64,000 nucleotides of DNA from Cognaticolwellia mytili (GCF_002104475.1 NZ_NBOF01000001.1:682001-746000), one strand, 5' to 3'. Counted from the first letter of the stretch, positions 30,155 to 43,639 are shown. Notes: generated by a model from the letters alone, not told the origin. Made by a program: numbers and translations.

Positions 30155-30616
30155 TTAGTGGCTTAAGTAGTACTTAGCGAGGCTTGCATTATCGAGTGGG
30201 CAAATCATTTTTTGTTTTGGCAAGCCAGCTTCCATAAATACTGCTCCGGCGGTATTAAAATTAAATTTTCTAAAATAAGCTATCGAGTCTAAAGGGCTAT
30301 AAATAAATATTTCTTTTAGACTCATCTCTCTTGCTATAGTAAAAAGCGCTTGTAAAATCACTTTATCAACTTCGTCTTTACGGCACGACTTTAATACTGC
30401 AACACGGCTAATTTCGCCCGTTGATAGAATGCGTCCAGTACCGATAGGCTCTTGACTTATATCTTTACAAGCGAGGACATGAAAAGCGTAACGGTCTTTT
30501 TGATCAAATTCGACGTTTTTTGGAATACGCCATTCACAGACAAAAACTTGTTCTCTTACGTTTTTTAATAAGGGAGCTGCTTGCTCCCATTGTACTCTGC
30601 TCACTGTGTATGACAT
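30155..30616 (-). CDS. GNAT-family N-acetyltransferase
   Basis: A 153-residue single-domain GCN5-related acetyltransferase. The acetyl-CoA site is around EPIGTGRILSTGEISRVAV, followed by helix and strand segments ending in YSPLDSIAYFRKFNF, the usual C-terminal Y-x-x-x-GF-like element. The acceptor is unknown. It starts 6 bases after the roxA stop, so it is the last gene of the rluE-to-roxA series. Confidence 0.85.
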   Translation of the reverse strand: MSYTVSRVQWEQAAPLLKNVREQVFVCEWRIPKNVEFDQKDRYAFHVLACKDISQEPIGTGRILSTGEISRVAVLKSCRKDEVDKVILQALFTIAREMSLKEIFIYSPLDSIAYFRKFNFNTAGAVFMEAGLPKQKMICPLDNASLAKYYLSH

Positions 30617-30622
30617 TGCTCT

Positions 30623-31768
30623 CTATTCTATATACCAATAACCCTTATTTAAAACACTAGTTAACAACTGACTATTTTTCAAACTTGTATTGAAACTTTT
30701 TACTTGCTCAGTGGTCAAAGGCGTTTGCTGCGCCAATAATTCAGCTAAAGGTAAGATTTTCGCAGTTATAGGAAAACTATCGCCATTTAAGAAGAGTGTT
30801 GTTTGTGTAATAGCCGCTTTTAAGCCAGATACTGGCATGAAACGGATCTCTGGCTCTGATAGAATATCAATAAGCTTTTCTTCATCAATATCATTTACGG
30901 GCATTAATAATTCTAGCGCATGATGACTTTGCGTTAGGTACTGGCCAATAAACTGTTCAAACATCTCTGTATTTTCAAGCTGCTCTAACATAAAAGCTTT
31001 TAGTTGTTGTTGATCGTCTTTGCTGATCAAGGTACTCGTAGTGGTAGTTTTACGTGTTGAATCACTAAAACGTTGCTCACCTAAATTGTTATCTATTAGT
31101 TTATCCGCAAAACTCGACCATAACTCTTGACTTGACGGTGCCTGAAAACCAATAGAGAAGTTAACCGAATTTTCTATTGATACGCCGTTATGCGGATGGT
31201 TTGGTGGAATATAGAGTAAATCGCCGGCTTCTGTCACTTCATCAATTAACGGCTCAAATGCTGACACTTGTTTAAGATCTGGGTGCGGCAGTAGAGTTAT
31301 TAACTCGCTGTTAGGTGCGCCGACTTGCCATCTTCTTTTACCACTGCCTTGAATAATAAATACATCGTATTGATCTAAATGCGCACCAACACCGCCATTA
31401 GGCGTTGAAAAGCTCACCATAACATCGTCAATGCGCCAGCGCGGAATAAAAGAGAATGGTGCCAGCAAGGCGTTAGTTGGGCGTGACCAGTTATTTACCG
31501 CTTGTACTAATAAAGTCCAGTTTGCTTCGCCATATTGAGCAAAGTCTGTAAAAGGCCCGTGATCGACTTGCCAATTATTATTGCCATCATTACTGACAAT
31601 TCTCGATTCTATTTCACCTTCCATCGCTAAACCGGCTAACTCGTCTGCAGGAATAGTGTCTTGAAAATTTTTGAAGGCTTGTTTGATGAGTAGTGGCTTC
31701 TTCTGCCAATATTCTGCGAGAAAAGTTTCCGGGCTTAATTCACCCCAATGTAATGATTCAATGTTCAT
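30623..31768 (-). CDS. roxA: Ribosomal protein uL16 arginine hydroxylase RoxA (YcfD), cupin/JmjC-like
   Basis: 2-oxoglutarate- and Fe(II)-dependent oxygenase that hydroxylates an arginine of ribosomal protein L16. I start at the ATG at 31768 (381 residues), with AAGG 7 bases upstream; a TTG five codons earlier would lie across the ribosome site. The N-terminal motif YWQKKPLLIKQAF, the iron ligands HLDQYDVF and the distal NHPHNGVS are visible, and the C-terminal winged-helix-like domain follows. It lies downstream of purB after a terminator. Confidence 0.92.
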   Translation of the reverse strand: MNIESLHWGELSPETFLAEYWQKKPLLIKQAFKNFQDTIPADELAGLAMEGEIESRIVSNDGNNNWQVDHGPFTDFAQYGEANWTLLVQAVNNWSRPTNALLAPFSFIPRWRIDDVMVSFSTPNGGVGAHLDQYDVFIIQGSGKRRWQVGAPNSELITLLPHPDLKQVSAFEPLIDEVTEAGDLLYIPPNHPHNGVSIENSVNFSIGFQAPSSQELWSSFADKLIDNNLGEQRFSDSTRKTTTTSTLISKDDQQQLKAFMLEQLENTEMFEQFIGQYLTQSHHALELLMPVNDIDEEKLIDILSEPEIRFMPVSGLKAAITQTTLFLNGDSFPITAKILPLAELLAQQTPLTTEQVKSFNTSLKNSQLLTSVLNKGYWYIE

Positions 31769-31823
31769 ATTTTGGCCTTGCAAGATAAAGCGTTTAAAAT
31801 TGTTTGTTATGATAGTGCTAAAT

Positions 31824-31855
31824 AAAAAAGGGAGCCATTACGGTTCCCTTTTTGT
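31824..31855 (-). terminator. Intrinsic terminator after purB
   Basis: AAAAAGGGAACC/GGCTCCCTTTTT (one wobble) on the minus strand, followed by T-rich sequence. Confidence 0.85.
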
Positions 31856-31873
31856 TACACAGTTGGTGTGTTG

Positions 31874-33259
<1,386 letters not shown>

Positions 33260-33265
33260 TTATTA

Positions 33266-33889
33266 TTAAATTCGTTTAAGTAGTTGTTGGGCGCAAGCAA
33301 CCATTTTGCTGCGACCAAATAAAATATTTCTTCGTTTACCACCGACTTGACGCCACAACACGCTTGAGCGAATACCGGCAAGTAATAGGGCTCTAATTTT
33401 ATGCTGGTTATTCGTTTGTTTAAGTCGCTCTGGTTCCCCCGCAACTTGTATCGGCGTGCCAATAGGGCTGAGTAAATCACTATAAATGCTTGCTAAACTA
33501 GCAATAAGGGTATCGCTAGTAATATCGTAATGAGCCAGCTGTCGCTGACATTGCTCAATGCGTTCACCAAGCAAAGAAAGCTGGTTTCGCTTGTTAGCAA
33601 GGCGTCGCTCTAAACCCAGTAAACTGACAACGTAGCGAGTTAGCTCTGGATCTTTTTGTTTAGTTTGGTTACCTAGTTGTTCAACGAGTGCGTTTAAACC
33701 CATTTTAAGGTTGGCGATGTCGTTACCATAAACTTCTAAGGTATTATCTGGCGAAGTGACAACAATGCTTTCTAGCATGACCTGTAGCTCACTATCGACA
33801 CCGCTACCGTTACGAGCAATTTTTTGCACTAATGCTGCAACTTGGCAAATTGCTGCCATCGTTATTGTTTGTTTTTCAATACTATTCAT
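33266..33889 (-). CDS. hflD: High-frequency lysogenization protein HflD (YcfC)
   Basis: A 207-residue mostly helical protein, peripheral to the inner membrane in E. coli, where it interacts with lambda CII. Its normal cellular role is unclear. Family features include AAICQVAALVQKIARNG, ELTRYVVSLLGLERRL and the C-terminal KIRALLLAGIRSSVLWRQVG with GGKRRNILFGR. The position between mnmA (12-base gap) and purB is the conserved location. Confidence 0.95.
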   Translation of the reverse strand: MNSIEKQTITMAAICQVAALVQKIARNGSGVDSELQVMLESIVVTSPDNTLEVYGNDIANLKMGLNALVEQLGNQTKQKDPELTRYVVSLLGLERRLANKRNQLSLLGERIEQCQRQLAHYDITSDTLIASLASIYSDLLSPIGTPIQVAGEPERLKQTNNQHKIRALLLAGIRSSVLWRQVGGKRRNILFGRSKMVACAQQLLKRI

Positions 33890-33901
33890 GAATTTCTTAA
33901 G

Positions 33902-35047
33902 CTACCGAATAAGAGAGTTGATGATGCCGCCACCGAGGCAAACTTCATCTTGATAAAAAACCACTGATTGCCCAGGTGTTACTGAACTTTGCGGCTCAGT
34001 AAACATCACTAAGTATTCACCATTAGCCATCGGTGATAAATTACAAGCAACATCTTCTTGGCGATAGCGTGTTTTCACCGTACAAGTAATTGGCGTGGTA
34101 ACGTCTAATCGGTCAACTAAGTGCAATTGATTTGCAATTAAGCCCTTAGAAAATAGGCGAGGGTGATTATGACCTTGACCAACAATTAACACATTACGAA
34201 TTAAATCTTTTTCAACTACGTACCAAGGCTCTTCACCAGCATTAGCTAAGCCGCCAATACGTAAGCCTTTACGTTGTCCTAATGTGTGGTACATCAAGCC
34301 ATCGTGTTCACCAATCGCTTCACCTTCGGCTGTTTCGATAACGCCAGGTTGCGCTGGTAAATATTTACCAAGAAAGTCTTTAAACTTACGTTCGCCAATA
34401 AAACAGATGCCTGTGCTGTCTTTTTTATTATGCGTGATGAGATTAGCTTTTTCAGCAATAGCACGAACCTCTGGCTTTTCAATGTGACCAACGGGAAATA
34501 AGGTTCTGCCAACTTGCTCATGGCTTAAAGTATATAGAAAGTAGCTTTGATCTTTGTTGCTATCTAAACCGCGGATCATTTGCCATTTATCATCACTGAA
34601 TCTGCGTTGTACGTAATGACCTGTAGCAATGTAATCAGCCTCTAAGTCTTCACAAGCAAATTCTAAGAAAGCTTTAAACTTAATTTCTTTGTTGCACATA
34701 ATATCAGGATTAGGTGTTCTACCTGCTTTGTATTCAGCAAGGAAATACTCAAAAACATTATCCCAATACTCAGTAGCAAAATTTATAGTATGTAGTTTTA
34801 TGCCTAATTTTTCACAAACACTTTGCGCATCGGCTAAATCTTCTGCCGCTGCACAATACTCATCGTTGTCATCTTCTTCCCAGTTTTTCATGAACAAGCC
34901 TTCAACCTGATAGCCTTGTTCTAGTAATAAATAAGCAGAAACGGATGAATCAACACCTCCCGACATACCAACAATAACTTTCGTATCTTGTGGCAATTTT
35001 TCGTTAGGCTCTGTTGAGTTAATATTTACATGTTTGTTAGAGGTCAT
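33902..35047 (-). CDS. mnmA: tRNA-specific 2-thiouridylase MnmA
   Basis: Inserts sulfur at U34 of tRNA Lys, Glu and Gln using ATP and the Tus relay. The 381 residues contain the PP-loop GMSGGVDSS (27-35), the catalytic cysteine in [12 protein letters not shown] and the second in [12 protein letters not shown]. The N-terminus is about 15 residues longer than in E. coli, but the ATG has no obvious competitor. Confidence 0.97.
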   Translation of the reverse strand: MTSNKHVNINSTEPNEKLPQDTKVIVGMSGGVDSSVSAYLLLEQGYQVEGLFMKNWEEDDNDEYCAAAEDLADAQSVCEKLGIKLHTINFATEYWDNVFEYFLAEYKAGRTPNPDIMCNKEIKFKAFLEFACEDLEADYIATGHYVQRRFSDDKWQMIRGLDSNKDQSYFLYTLSHEQVGRTLFPVGHIEKPEVRAIAEKANLITHNKKDSTGICFIGERKFKDFLGKYLPAQPGVIETAEGEAIGEHDGLMYHTLGQRKGLRIGGLANAGEEPWYVVEKDLIRNVLIVGQGHNHPRLFSKGLIANQLHLVDRLDVTTPITCTVKTRYRQEDVACNLSPMANGEYLVMFTEPQSSVTPGQSVVFYQDEVCLGGGIINSLIR

Positions 35048-35111
35048 TACAACTACATTACAATGGAAAATGGCGCGAAATTATAGCACGGTCAATTATC
35101 ACGATGATAGA

Positions 35112-35636
35112 TTAAAGATTAGATTTTAAGTGACTTAATGGTATTTTTTTTCCTTCAAGGTAGTCTTCAATACATTCTAATACCAAAGGACTACGTAATT
35201 GCGCTGATTTTTCTTTAATTTCAGCCAAGGTTAACCAGTGACAAGCGATGATTTCATCGTCTTCAGGTTGTGTGGCTAAGATAGTATCTAATTCTATAAC
35301 AAAGCAAAATCTCAAATAATAGAGATTGATAGCAGCGCGGTAATAATAGTAGATACCGCAAAGGTATTCTGGCGATTTTGAAATTCCAGTTTCTTCTTTT
35401 AGTTCACGCTCAATAGCGCTAATTAAGCTTTCATTACTCTCTAAGTGCCCAGCAGGTTGGTTGTAGACCGTTTTTCCATGCTCTAATTCTTCTACTAGGA
35501 GAAATTTATTTTGATAAGCCACCACAACGGCGACAGTTGTATTAGGCTTGAACTGATCACTGCCATGTGAATTAATTTCTTGCTTATCAAGCGTTTTGTC
35601 GATTTCGATATCGTTACTAAATGTTGATTTAGACAT
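35112..35636 (-). CDS. nudJ: Nudix hydrolase NudJ
   Basis: Phosphatase of the Nudix family; E. coli NudJ acts on the thiamin precursor HMP-PP and on nucleoside tri- and diphosphates. The 174 residues hold a complete Nudix box from Gly63 to Ile85 (GHLESNES... RELKEETGI). About 28 residues before [11 protein letters not shown] are absent from E. coli NudJ and may be a real extension. The ATG overlaps the end of rluE by 8 bases, suggesting coupled translation. Confidence 0.92.
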   Translation of the reverse strand: MSKSTFSNDIEIDKTLDKQEINSHGSDQFKPNTTVAVVVAYQNKFLLVEELEHGKTVYNQPAGHLESNESLISAIERELKEETGISKSPEYLCGIYYYYRAAINLYYLRFCFVIELDTILATQPEDDEIIACHWLTLAEIKEKSAQLRSPLVLECIEDYLEGKKIPLSHLKSNL

Positions 35637-36246
35637 TGCTTAACCTTTTATAACGGCCATTCTCAATGCCATCTATCGTCCATTGTCCTATGCGATAACG
35701 AATTAACCTAAGGGTAGGGAAGCCAATATGGGCGGTCATACGCCTCACTTGTCTATTTCGACCTTCTTGAATGGTGATTTCTAACCAAGTAGTGGGAATT
35801 GCTGCGCGTTCACGAATAGGAGGGGTGCGTGGCCATATTTTTGGCTCAGAAATTATGCTGACCTTCGCGGGTTTGGTCATGCCGTCTTTTAATTCGACAC
35901 CTTGGCAAAGTGCATTAATATCTAAATCAGTAGGCACTCCTTCAACTTGCGCCCAGTAGGTTTTATTTGTTTTTTGACTTGGGTTCGCTAATTTATGTTG
36001 AAGTTTACCATCATTAGTTAGTAGCAATAATCCTTCGCTATCGCGGTCAAGGCGGCCAGCAGCATAAACATCTTTTACGTCGATGTAATCTTTTAAGGTT
36101 TTTCGGTTTTGATCATCAGTAAATTGGCTTAAAACATCAAAAGGCTTGTTAAAAAGCACAACTTCGACTTTAAAGTTAACTGGTCGTACCTTTATAGGCT
36201 TTCGCTTATTATTGCGCGCAAACGCCTGATTTTGCTTAATTGTCAC
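35629..36246 (-). CDS. rluE: 23S rRNA pseudouridine(2457) synthase RluE
   Basis: Converts U2457 of 23S rRNA to pseudouridine. The 205 residues have the RsuA/RluE-type catalytic segment [17 protein letters not shown], with its nucleophilic Asp, and the substrate-binding [10 protein letters not shown]. There is no N-terminal S4 domain, in line with RluE rather than RluB or RluF. The basic N-terminus ([11 protein letters not shown]) is typical. It appears to be the first gene of the minus-strand series rluE-nudJ-mnmA-hflD-purB-roxA. Confidence 0.94.
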   Translation of the reverse strand: MTIKQNQAFARNNKRKPIKVRPVNFKVEVVLFNKPFDVLSQFTDDQNRKTLKDYIDVKDVYAAGRLDRDSEGLLLLTNDGKLQHKLANPSQKTNKTYWAQVEGVPTDLDINALCQGVELKDGMTKPAKVSIISEPKIWPRTPPIRERAAIPTTWLEITIQEGRNRQVRRMTAHIGFPTLRLIRYRIGQWTIDGIENGRYKRLSNV

Positions 36247-36340
36247 AATTTTCTGCCTTGTTGATTTTTACTCGTCGATAATTCATCTATTTTAATGCGC
36301 TTTGAATTCCGATACTATGCGCGCGCAAAAATATTTTTTT

Positions 36341-36391
36341 ATCGATAAAATGAATAGTTATTCTAATTGCGTAGTTATTCATTTTATCGAT
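36341..36391 (+). promoter_or_regulatory. Perfect 16-base inverted repeat in the leader of the monomeric icd gene
   Basis: ATCGATAAAATGAATA (36341-36356) and its exact complement (36376-36391) enclose 19 bases, ending 27 bases before the ATG. TAGTTATTC occurs twice (36355-36363 and 36372-36380), so GAATA/TATTC can alternatively form a small hairpin inside. No U-run follows. A weak -10, TACTAT with a GCGCGC discriminator (36313-36324), would place this in the 5' untranslated RNA. Confidence 0.75.
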
Positions 36392-36418
36392 TAATAGCAA
36401 ATCAGCAAAGGATTTTAA

Positions 36419-38650
<2,232 letters not shown>

Positions 38651-38668
38651 ATTAGACTAATTATTAAG

Positions 38669-38695
38669 AGCTAGGCTTATGCCTAGCTTTTTTTT
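38669..38695 (+). terminator. Intrinsic terminator after the monomeric icd gene
   Basis: AGCTAGGC/GCCTAGCT with TTAT loop and eight T. It means the two icd genes are separate transcription units or connected only by read-through. Confidence 0.92.
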
Positions 38696-38773
38696 GCCTA
38701 AAATTTAAGGTTTTAACTGGAAAAGCCTATTCATTTATAAATTAATTTAAAAATAGAGTCATAAAAATTTGCA

Positions 38774-38825
38774 AATAATTAAAACACCCGTTTTAATTAT
38801 TCATAGCAGTGATATTGACTATCAC
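38774..38825 (+). promoter_or_regulatory. Inverted repeats in the leader of the dimeric icd gene
   Basis: AATAATTAAAAC/GTTTTAATTATT (38774-38801, 4-base loop) is a perfect 12-base stem without a U-run. A second dyad GTGATA-N5-TATCAC (38809-38825) overlaps TTGACT (38815-38820), a candidate -35. No clear -10 was found. Confidence 0.55.
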
Positions 38826-38921
38826 CTTTTAAGTATTAGTGTCTTTGCTCTTTTTCATTTAGTTTAAATGAGAAAGAAACTAGCAAACGGCTATTTTCAT
38901 TAGTAAATTTGGAGACGTCAG

Positions 38922-40172
38922 ATGCCGAACCATGTAAAAATTCCTAGTGCAGGTGATAAAATCACCTTTGTTGATGGTATTTTAAATGTGCCAAACAACC
39001 CAATTATTCCTTTTATTGAAGGTGATGGTATCGGTGTTGATGTAACACCGCCAATGATGAAAGTTGTTGATGCTGCTGTTACTGAAGCTTATGGTAGTGA
39101 TAAAAAAATTCATTGGATGGAAGTTTATGCTGGTGAAAAAGCAACACAAATGTATGACTCTGAAACTTGGTTGCCTGATGAAACCTTGGCAATGTTTAAA
39201 GAATATAAGGTAGGCATTAAAGGGCCGTTAACTACGCCAGTAGGTGGTGGTATGCGCTCACTGAATGTTGCCTTGAGACAAATTTTAGATTTGTATGTTT
39301 GCCAACGACCAGTGCAATGGTTTACAGGGGTGCCAAGCCCAGTTAAAAAGCCTAGTGAAGTTGATATGGTTATTTTTCGTGAAAATTCAGAAGATATTTA
39401 TGCTGGTATTGAATATCAAGCGGGCACTGATCAAGCAAAAAAAATGATTAACTTTTTAACGCAAGAAATGGGCGTAACCAAAATCCGCTTTGAAGAGAAT
39501 TGTGGCATTGGTATTAAACCTGTCTCGAAAGAGGGCACACAACGATTAGTGCGACAAGCTATTCAATATGCTATTGATAATGATCGAGAATCGGTAACCT
39601 TAGTGCACAAAGGTAATATTATGAAGTTTACCGAAGGAGCATTTAAAGATTGGGGTTATGAGCTTGCTCGAGAAGAATTTGGTGCTGATTTATTAAATGG
39701 TGGACCTTGGTGTAGCTTAAAAAATCCTAAAACGGGTAAAGAAATTATTATTAAGGACGTTATTGCTGATGCTATGCTGCAACAAATATTATTACGCCCA
39801 GCAGAATATAGTGTTATTGCGACGCTAAACCTTAATGGTGATTATTTATCAGATGCTTTAGCTGCGCAAGTAGGCGGCATTGGTATTGCACCAGGTGCTA
39901 ATTTAAATGATGAAGTAGCAATTTTTGAAGCTACACACGGTACTGCGCCTAAATATGCAGGACTTAATAAAGTTAATCCTGGTTCAGTTATTTTATCAGC
40001 GGAAATGATGTTGCGCCATATGGGGTGGACTGAAGCTGCTAACCTGCTATTAAAAGGCATGTCAGGTGCAATTAACGCAAAAACTGTTACTTATGACTTC
40101 GAACGTTTAATGGATGATGCAACTTTGGTTACTTGTTCTGAGTTTGGTGATTGTATTATTGAGCATATGTAA
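38922..40172 (+). CDS. icd: NADP-dependent isocitrate dehydrogenase, dimeric E. coli type (IDH-I)
   Basis: 416 residues, the same length as E. coli Icd and nearly alignable end to end. The substrate- and phosphorylation-site segment [13 protein letters not shown] keeps the serine that AceK phosphorylates, and [13 protein letters not shown] and [20 protein letters not shown] are intact. TGGAG lies before the ATG. It performs the same reaction as the unrelated monomeric enzyme just upstream. Confidence 0.97.
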   Translation: MPNHVKIPSAGDKITFVDGILNVPNNPIIPFIEGDGIGVDVTPPMMKVVDAAVTEAYGSDKKIHWMEVYAGEKATQMYDSETWLPDETLAMFKEYKVGIKGPLTTPVGGGMRSLNVALRQILDLYVCQRPVQWFTGVPSPVKKPSEVDMVIFRENSEDIYAGIEYQAGTDQAKKMINFLTQEMGVTKIRFEENCGIGIKPVSKEGTQRLVRQAIQYAIDNDRESVTLVHKGNIMKFTEGAFKDWGYELAREEFGADLLNGGPWCSLKNPKTGKEIIIKDVIADAMLQQILLRPAEYSVIATLNLNGDYLSDALAAQVGGIGIAPGANLNDEVAIFEATHGTAPKYAGLNKVNPGSVILSAEMMLRHMGWTEAANLLLKGMSGAINAKTVTYDFERLMDDATLVTCSEFGDCIIEHM

Positions 40173-40202
40173 AATAAAAACTGTTTGATATTCGTTTAGC
40201 AT

Positions 40203-40235
40203 AAAAAAACACAGTCGCAATACTGTGTTTTTTAT
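40203..40235. terminator. Bidirectional terminator between icd and cspD
   Basis: AAAAAACACAGT/ACTGTGTTTTTT around a 6-base loop, serving both converging genes. Confidence 0.9.
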
Positions 40236-40260
40236 TTTACGCCAAAAAGAATTTTTTTAA

Positions 40261-40482
40261 TTAATCTTCTGCTTCTAATTCTGATGGGGTAATGCTTGCC
40301 GCATGATGACCTTTTGGTCCTGCATTTAATTCGTAGTTTACGTCTTGCCCGGCTTTTAAAGTACGGTATCCTTCCATCTGAATTGTAGAGTAATGAGCAA
40401 ATATATCTTCACCACCATCCTCTGGACGAATAAAACCAAACCCTTTTGCATTATTAAACCACTTCACTGTACCGTGAGCCAT
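40261..40482 (-). CDS. cspD: Cold-shock-domain protein CspD
   Basis: A 73-residue single-stranded nucleic-acid-binding protein with RNP1-like KGFGFI and RNP2-like DIFAHYS. HYSTIQMEGYRTLKAGQ and the acidic end match CspD rather than CspA, and the divergent position next to clpS is the CspD location. In E. coli it is induced in stationary phase and inhibits replication. It is a Lon substrate. Confidence 0.95.
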   Translation of the reverse strand: MAHGTVKWFNNAKGFGFIRPEDGGEDIFAHYSTIQMEGYRTLKAGQDVNYELNAGPKGHHAASITPSELEAED

Positions 40483-40516
40483 ACTTCAACATCCTTCTAA
40501 AATCATCGGTAATTAG

Positions 40517-40538
40517 GTATGCTTTCCCTAAAGCATAC
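40517..40538 (-). promoter_or_regulatory. Hairpin or operator upstream of cspD
   Basis: A perfect dyad, GTATGCTTT-N4-AAAGCATAC, lies 35-56 bases before the cspD ATG. If transcribed it forms a 9-pair stem with a 4-base loop in the cspD leader. Confidence 0.55.
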
Positions 40539-40684
40539 AGTTTTCATTATAGGTGGGTAAAAAATGCCCACTGAAGTAAATCGTAGATAATAAAACAGAA
40601 TAGTCAAGAGAAAAGTGGCAATTTAACCTTATTATTTTTTCAAATCTTAAAGCAAAAATTTGACTGACAGACTAATATAGAATT

Positions 40685-41005
40685 ATGAGTAAATGGAAAG
40701 AGTTAGTAGATGACCAAGCGGTACTTGATGATGAGACTATTGAGAAGCATCAGAAACCTCCAATGTATGACGTTGTTTTACTAAATGACGATTATACGCC
40801 AATGGATTTTGTTATCGATGTACTGTGTAAGTTTTTTAATATGGATTCAGAGCAAGCAACTGACGTAATGTTAGCAGTTCATTACAAAGGAAAAGGGCGA
40901 TGTGGTACTTATACTGCTGAGGTAGCAGAAACTAAAGTTGATCAAGTCTTAAGTTACGCGATCAGCAACGAGCACCCCCTAAAATGCACAATGGAAAAAG
41001 CGTAA
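40685..41005 (+). CDS. clpS: ATP-dependent Clp protease adaptor ClpS
   Basis: N-degron recognin, 106 residues. It delivers proteins with N-terminal Leu, Phe, Tyr or Trp to ClpAP. The ligand-pocket segments [16 protein letters not shown] and [11 protein letters not shown] are intact. No strong ribosome site is seen before the ATG. It is followed by clpA after 28 bases. Confidence 0.97.
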   Translation: MSKWKELVDDQAVLDDETIEKHQKPPMYDVVLLNDDYTPMDFVIDVLCKFFNMDSEQATDVMLAVHYKGKGRCGTYTAEVAETKVDQVLSYAISNEHPLKCTMEKA

Positions 41006-41033
41006 TTACGCAAGATTTTAATTGGAGTAACCT

Positions 41034-43286
41034 ATGCTAAATAAAGATTTAGAAGTATCGTTAAATGTGGCTTTTCGTCAGGCTAAAGAGTCTCGCCATG
41101 AATTTATGACGGTTGAACATTTATTATTGGCGCTTTTAGACAACCCTTCATCCATTGATGCTCTACATGCTTGTGGTGCGGATATGGTCAAGCTAAAAAA
41201 AGAGTTGTTAGCTTTTATTGCTGAAACGACCCCTGTTATTCCAACAGGTGAAGAAGAGCGAGAAACTCAGCCTACATTAGGCTTTCAACGCGTATTGCAG
41301 CGGGCAGTATTTCATGTTCAATCATCAGGCAAAAGTGAAGTAAATGGCGCGAATGTTTTGGTCGCTATTTTTAGTGAGCAGGAATCACAAGCGGCTTACT
41401 TTTTGAAAAAGTCAGATATTAGCCGATTAGATATTGTTAATTTTATTTCTCACGGCATTGCAAAAATAGAGCAAAACAACGCTAATAGTGAAGAACAAGC
41501 ACAAACAAGTGAAGAAGAGCCTCGTACCATTGAGAACTTTTCTACTAATCTTAACGAAGAAGCATTAAAAGGTAACATTGACCCACTAATAGGGCGAGAT
41601 AGTGAGCTTGAACGTACCTTACAGGTCTTGAGCCGTCGTCGTAAAAATAATCCTCTATACGTTGGCGAAGCCGGTGTTGGTAAAACAGCAATCGCAGAAG
41701 GTTTAGCCAATTTGGCAATATCTGATGATGCACCTGAATTTTTACGTAATGCGACAATTTACTCACTTGATATGGGGGCATTACTCGCAGGTACTAAATA
41801 TAGAGGTGATTTTGAAAAACGTTTCAAAGCCTTGTTAAAAGAATTAGAGCAAGATGGTAATGCAATATTATTTATCGATGAAATACATACCATTATAGGG
41901 GCAGGTGCTGCATCTGGCGGCATGATGGATGCATCTAACTTGCTTAAGCCTTTACTTTCCTCAGGGAAATTACGCTGTTTAGGCTCAACAACCTATCAAG
42001 AATACCAAAGTATTTTTGAAAAAGATCGCGCTTTAGCTCGAAGGTTTCAAAAAATTGATGTCGTTGAGCCTAGTGTTGATGATACAACAAAAATATTACA
42101 TGGTTTAAAAGATAAGTATGAAGCTCATCATGGCATTCGTTATTCTAATCAAGCATTACGCGCGGCGGCTCAGTTATCAGCAAAGTATATTAATGAACGT
42201 TTTTTACCTGATAAAGCGATTGACGTTATTGATGAAGCGGGTGCTCGTCAGCAATTAATTGAGCCATCAAAAAGAAAAAAAATAATTAGCAATACTGATA
42301 TTGAAAATCTTGTTGCTAAAATTGCCCGTATTCCAGAAAAATCAGTTTCTTCAACTGAAATTGATAGTTTAAAGACATTAGATAGAAACTTGAAGTTAGT
42401 AGTGTTTGGTCAAGATCATGCTATTGATGAATTATCTTCAGTTATTCGTTTGTCTCGTGCTGGTTTAGGTAATGAACGTAAACCGGTTGGTTCTTTTATT
42501 TTTGCCGGGCCGACAGGAGTGGGTAAAACAGAAGTGACACAACAATTAGCGAAAGTGTTAGGCGTGGAGTTGTTACGCTACGACATGTCAGAGTATATGG
42601 AAAAACATGCTGTTAGCCGCTTAATTGGTGCACCACCTGGTTATGTTGGGTACGAGCAAGGTGGGTTATTAACCGATGCGGTAATTAAAAACCCACATGC
42701 TGTGGTGTTATTAGATGAAATTGAAAAAGCACATGAGGATGTTTATAACATTCTATTACAAGTAATGGATCACGGGACCTTAACTGATAATAATGGCCGA
42801 AAAGCTGATTTTAGAAATATTATATTAGTGTTAACAACGAATGCAGGTGTTGCACACACCACGAAACAGTCGATTGGCTTTAAGCAGCAAGATAACAGCT
42901 TAGATGCAATGGAAGAAATCAATAAAGTATTCTCGCCAGAGTTTCGTAACCGCTTAGATAATATTGTTTGGTTTAATCACCTAGATAATGATGTACTTCA
43001 ACAAGTGGTAGATAAGTTTATTGTTGAGTTACAAGTACAACTTGATGAGAAGGGCGTATCGTTAGAAGTTACTAAAGGTGCTAAGAAATGGATGGCAATC
43101 CATGGATATGATAAAGCGATGGGCGCACGACCTATGGCTCGATTAATTCAAGAACAACTGAAGAAACCACTCGCTAATGAACTATTGTTTGGTGAGTTAG
43201 CTAAGGGCGGTGTTGCTAAAGTTGCTGTCAAGAAAGAGAAGCTAGTAATTAACTATGAACCTAAAAAGGAGTTAGTTGAACACTAA
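41034..43286 (+). CDS. clpA: ATP-dependent Clp protease ATP-binding subunit ClpA
   Basis: Hexameric AAA+ unfoldase of the ClpAP protease, 750 residues. It has an N-domain (1-145) that docks ClpS and two AAA modules. Walker A motifs are GEAGVGKTA (about 212) and GPTGVGKTE (about 493), with Walker B segments ILFIDEIHT and VVLLDEIEKAH. The arrangement clpS-clpA opposite cspD is conserved. Confidence 0.98.
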   Translation: MLNKDLEVSLNVAFRQAKESRHEFMTVEHLLLALLDNPSSIDALHACGADMVKLKKELLAFIAETTPVIPTGEEERETQPTLGFQRVLQRAVFHVQSSGKSEVNGANVLVAIFSEQESQAAYFLKKSDISRLDIVNFISHGIAKIEQNNANSEEQAQTSEEEPRTIENFSTNLNEEALKGNIDPLIGRDSELERTLQVLSRRRKNNPLYVGEAGVGKTAIAEGLANLAISDDAPEFLRNATIYSLDMGALLAGTKYRGDFEKRFKALLKELEQDGNAILFIDEIHTIIGAGAASGGMMDASNLLKPLLSSGKLRCLGSTTYQEYQSIFEKDRALARRFQKIDVVEPSVDDTTKILHGLKDKYEAHHGIRYSNQALRAAAQLSAKYINERFLPDKAIDVIDEAGARQQLIEPSKRKKIISNTDIENLVAKIARIPEKSVSSTEIDSLKTLDRNLKLVVFGQDHAIDELSSVIRLSRAGLGNERKPVGSFIFAGPTGVGKTEVTQQLAKVLGVELLRYDMSEYMEKHAVSRLIGAPPGYVGYEQGGLLTDAVIKNPHAVVLLDEIEKAHEDVYNILLQVMDHGTLTDNNGRKADFRNIILVLTTNAGVAHTTKQSIGFKQQDNSLDAMEEINKVFSPEFRNRLDNIVWFNHLDNDVLQQVVDKFIVELQVQLDEKGVSLEVTKGAKKWMAIHGYDKAMGARPMARLIQEQLKKPLANELLFGELAKGGVAKVAVKKEKLVINYEPKKELVEH

Positions 43287-43305
43287 ATTTTGAACTTTGA
43301 ATGTG

Positions 43306-43333
43306 AAAAAGCCGAGTATGACTCGGCTTTTTT
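43306..43333 (+). terminator. Intrinsic terminator after clpA
   Basis: AAAAAGCCGAGT/ACTCGGCTTTTT with a 3-base loop. Confidence 0.92.
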
Positions 43334-43371
43334 ATTGAATAAACTAACAGCTTCCTCTGTATTTTAGATAT

Positions 43372-43398
43372 AAAAAAACGCTAATTAAAGCGTTTTTT
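43372..43398 (-). terminator. Intrinsic terminator after infA
   Basis: AAAAAACGCT/AGCGTTTTTT around a 6-base loop; seven U at the end of the minus-strand transcript. Separate from the clpA terminator. Confidence 0.88.
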
Positions 43399-43414
43399 AA
43401 AAATGAGTTATTTT

Positions 43415-43639
<225 letters not shown>

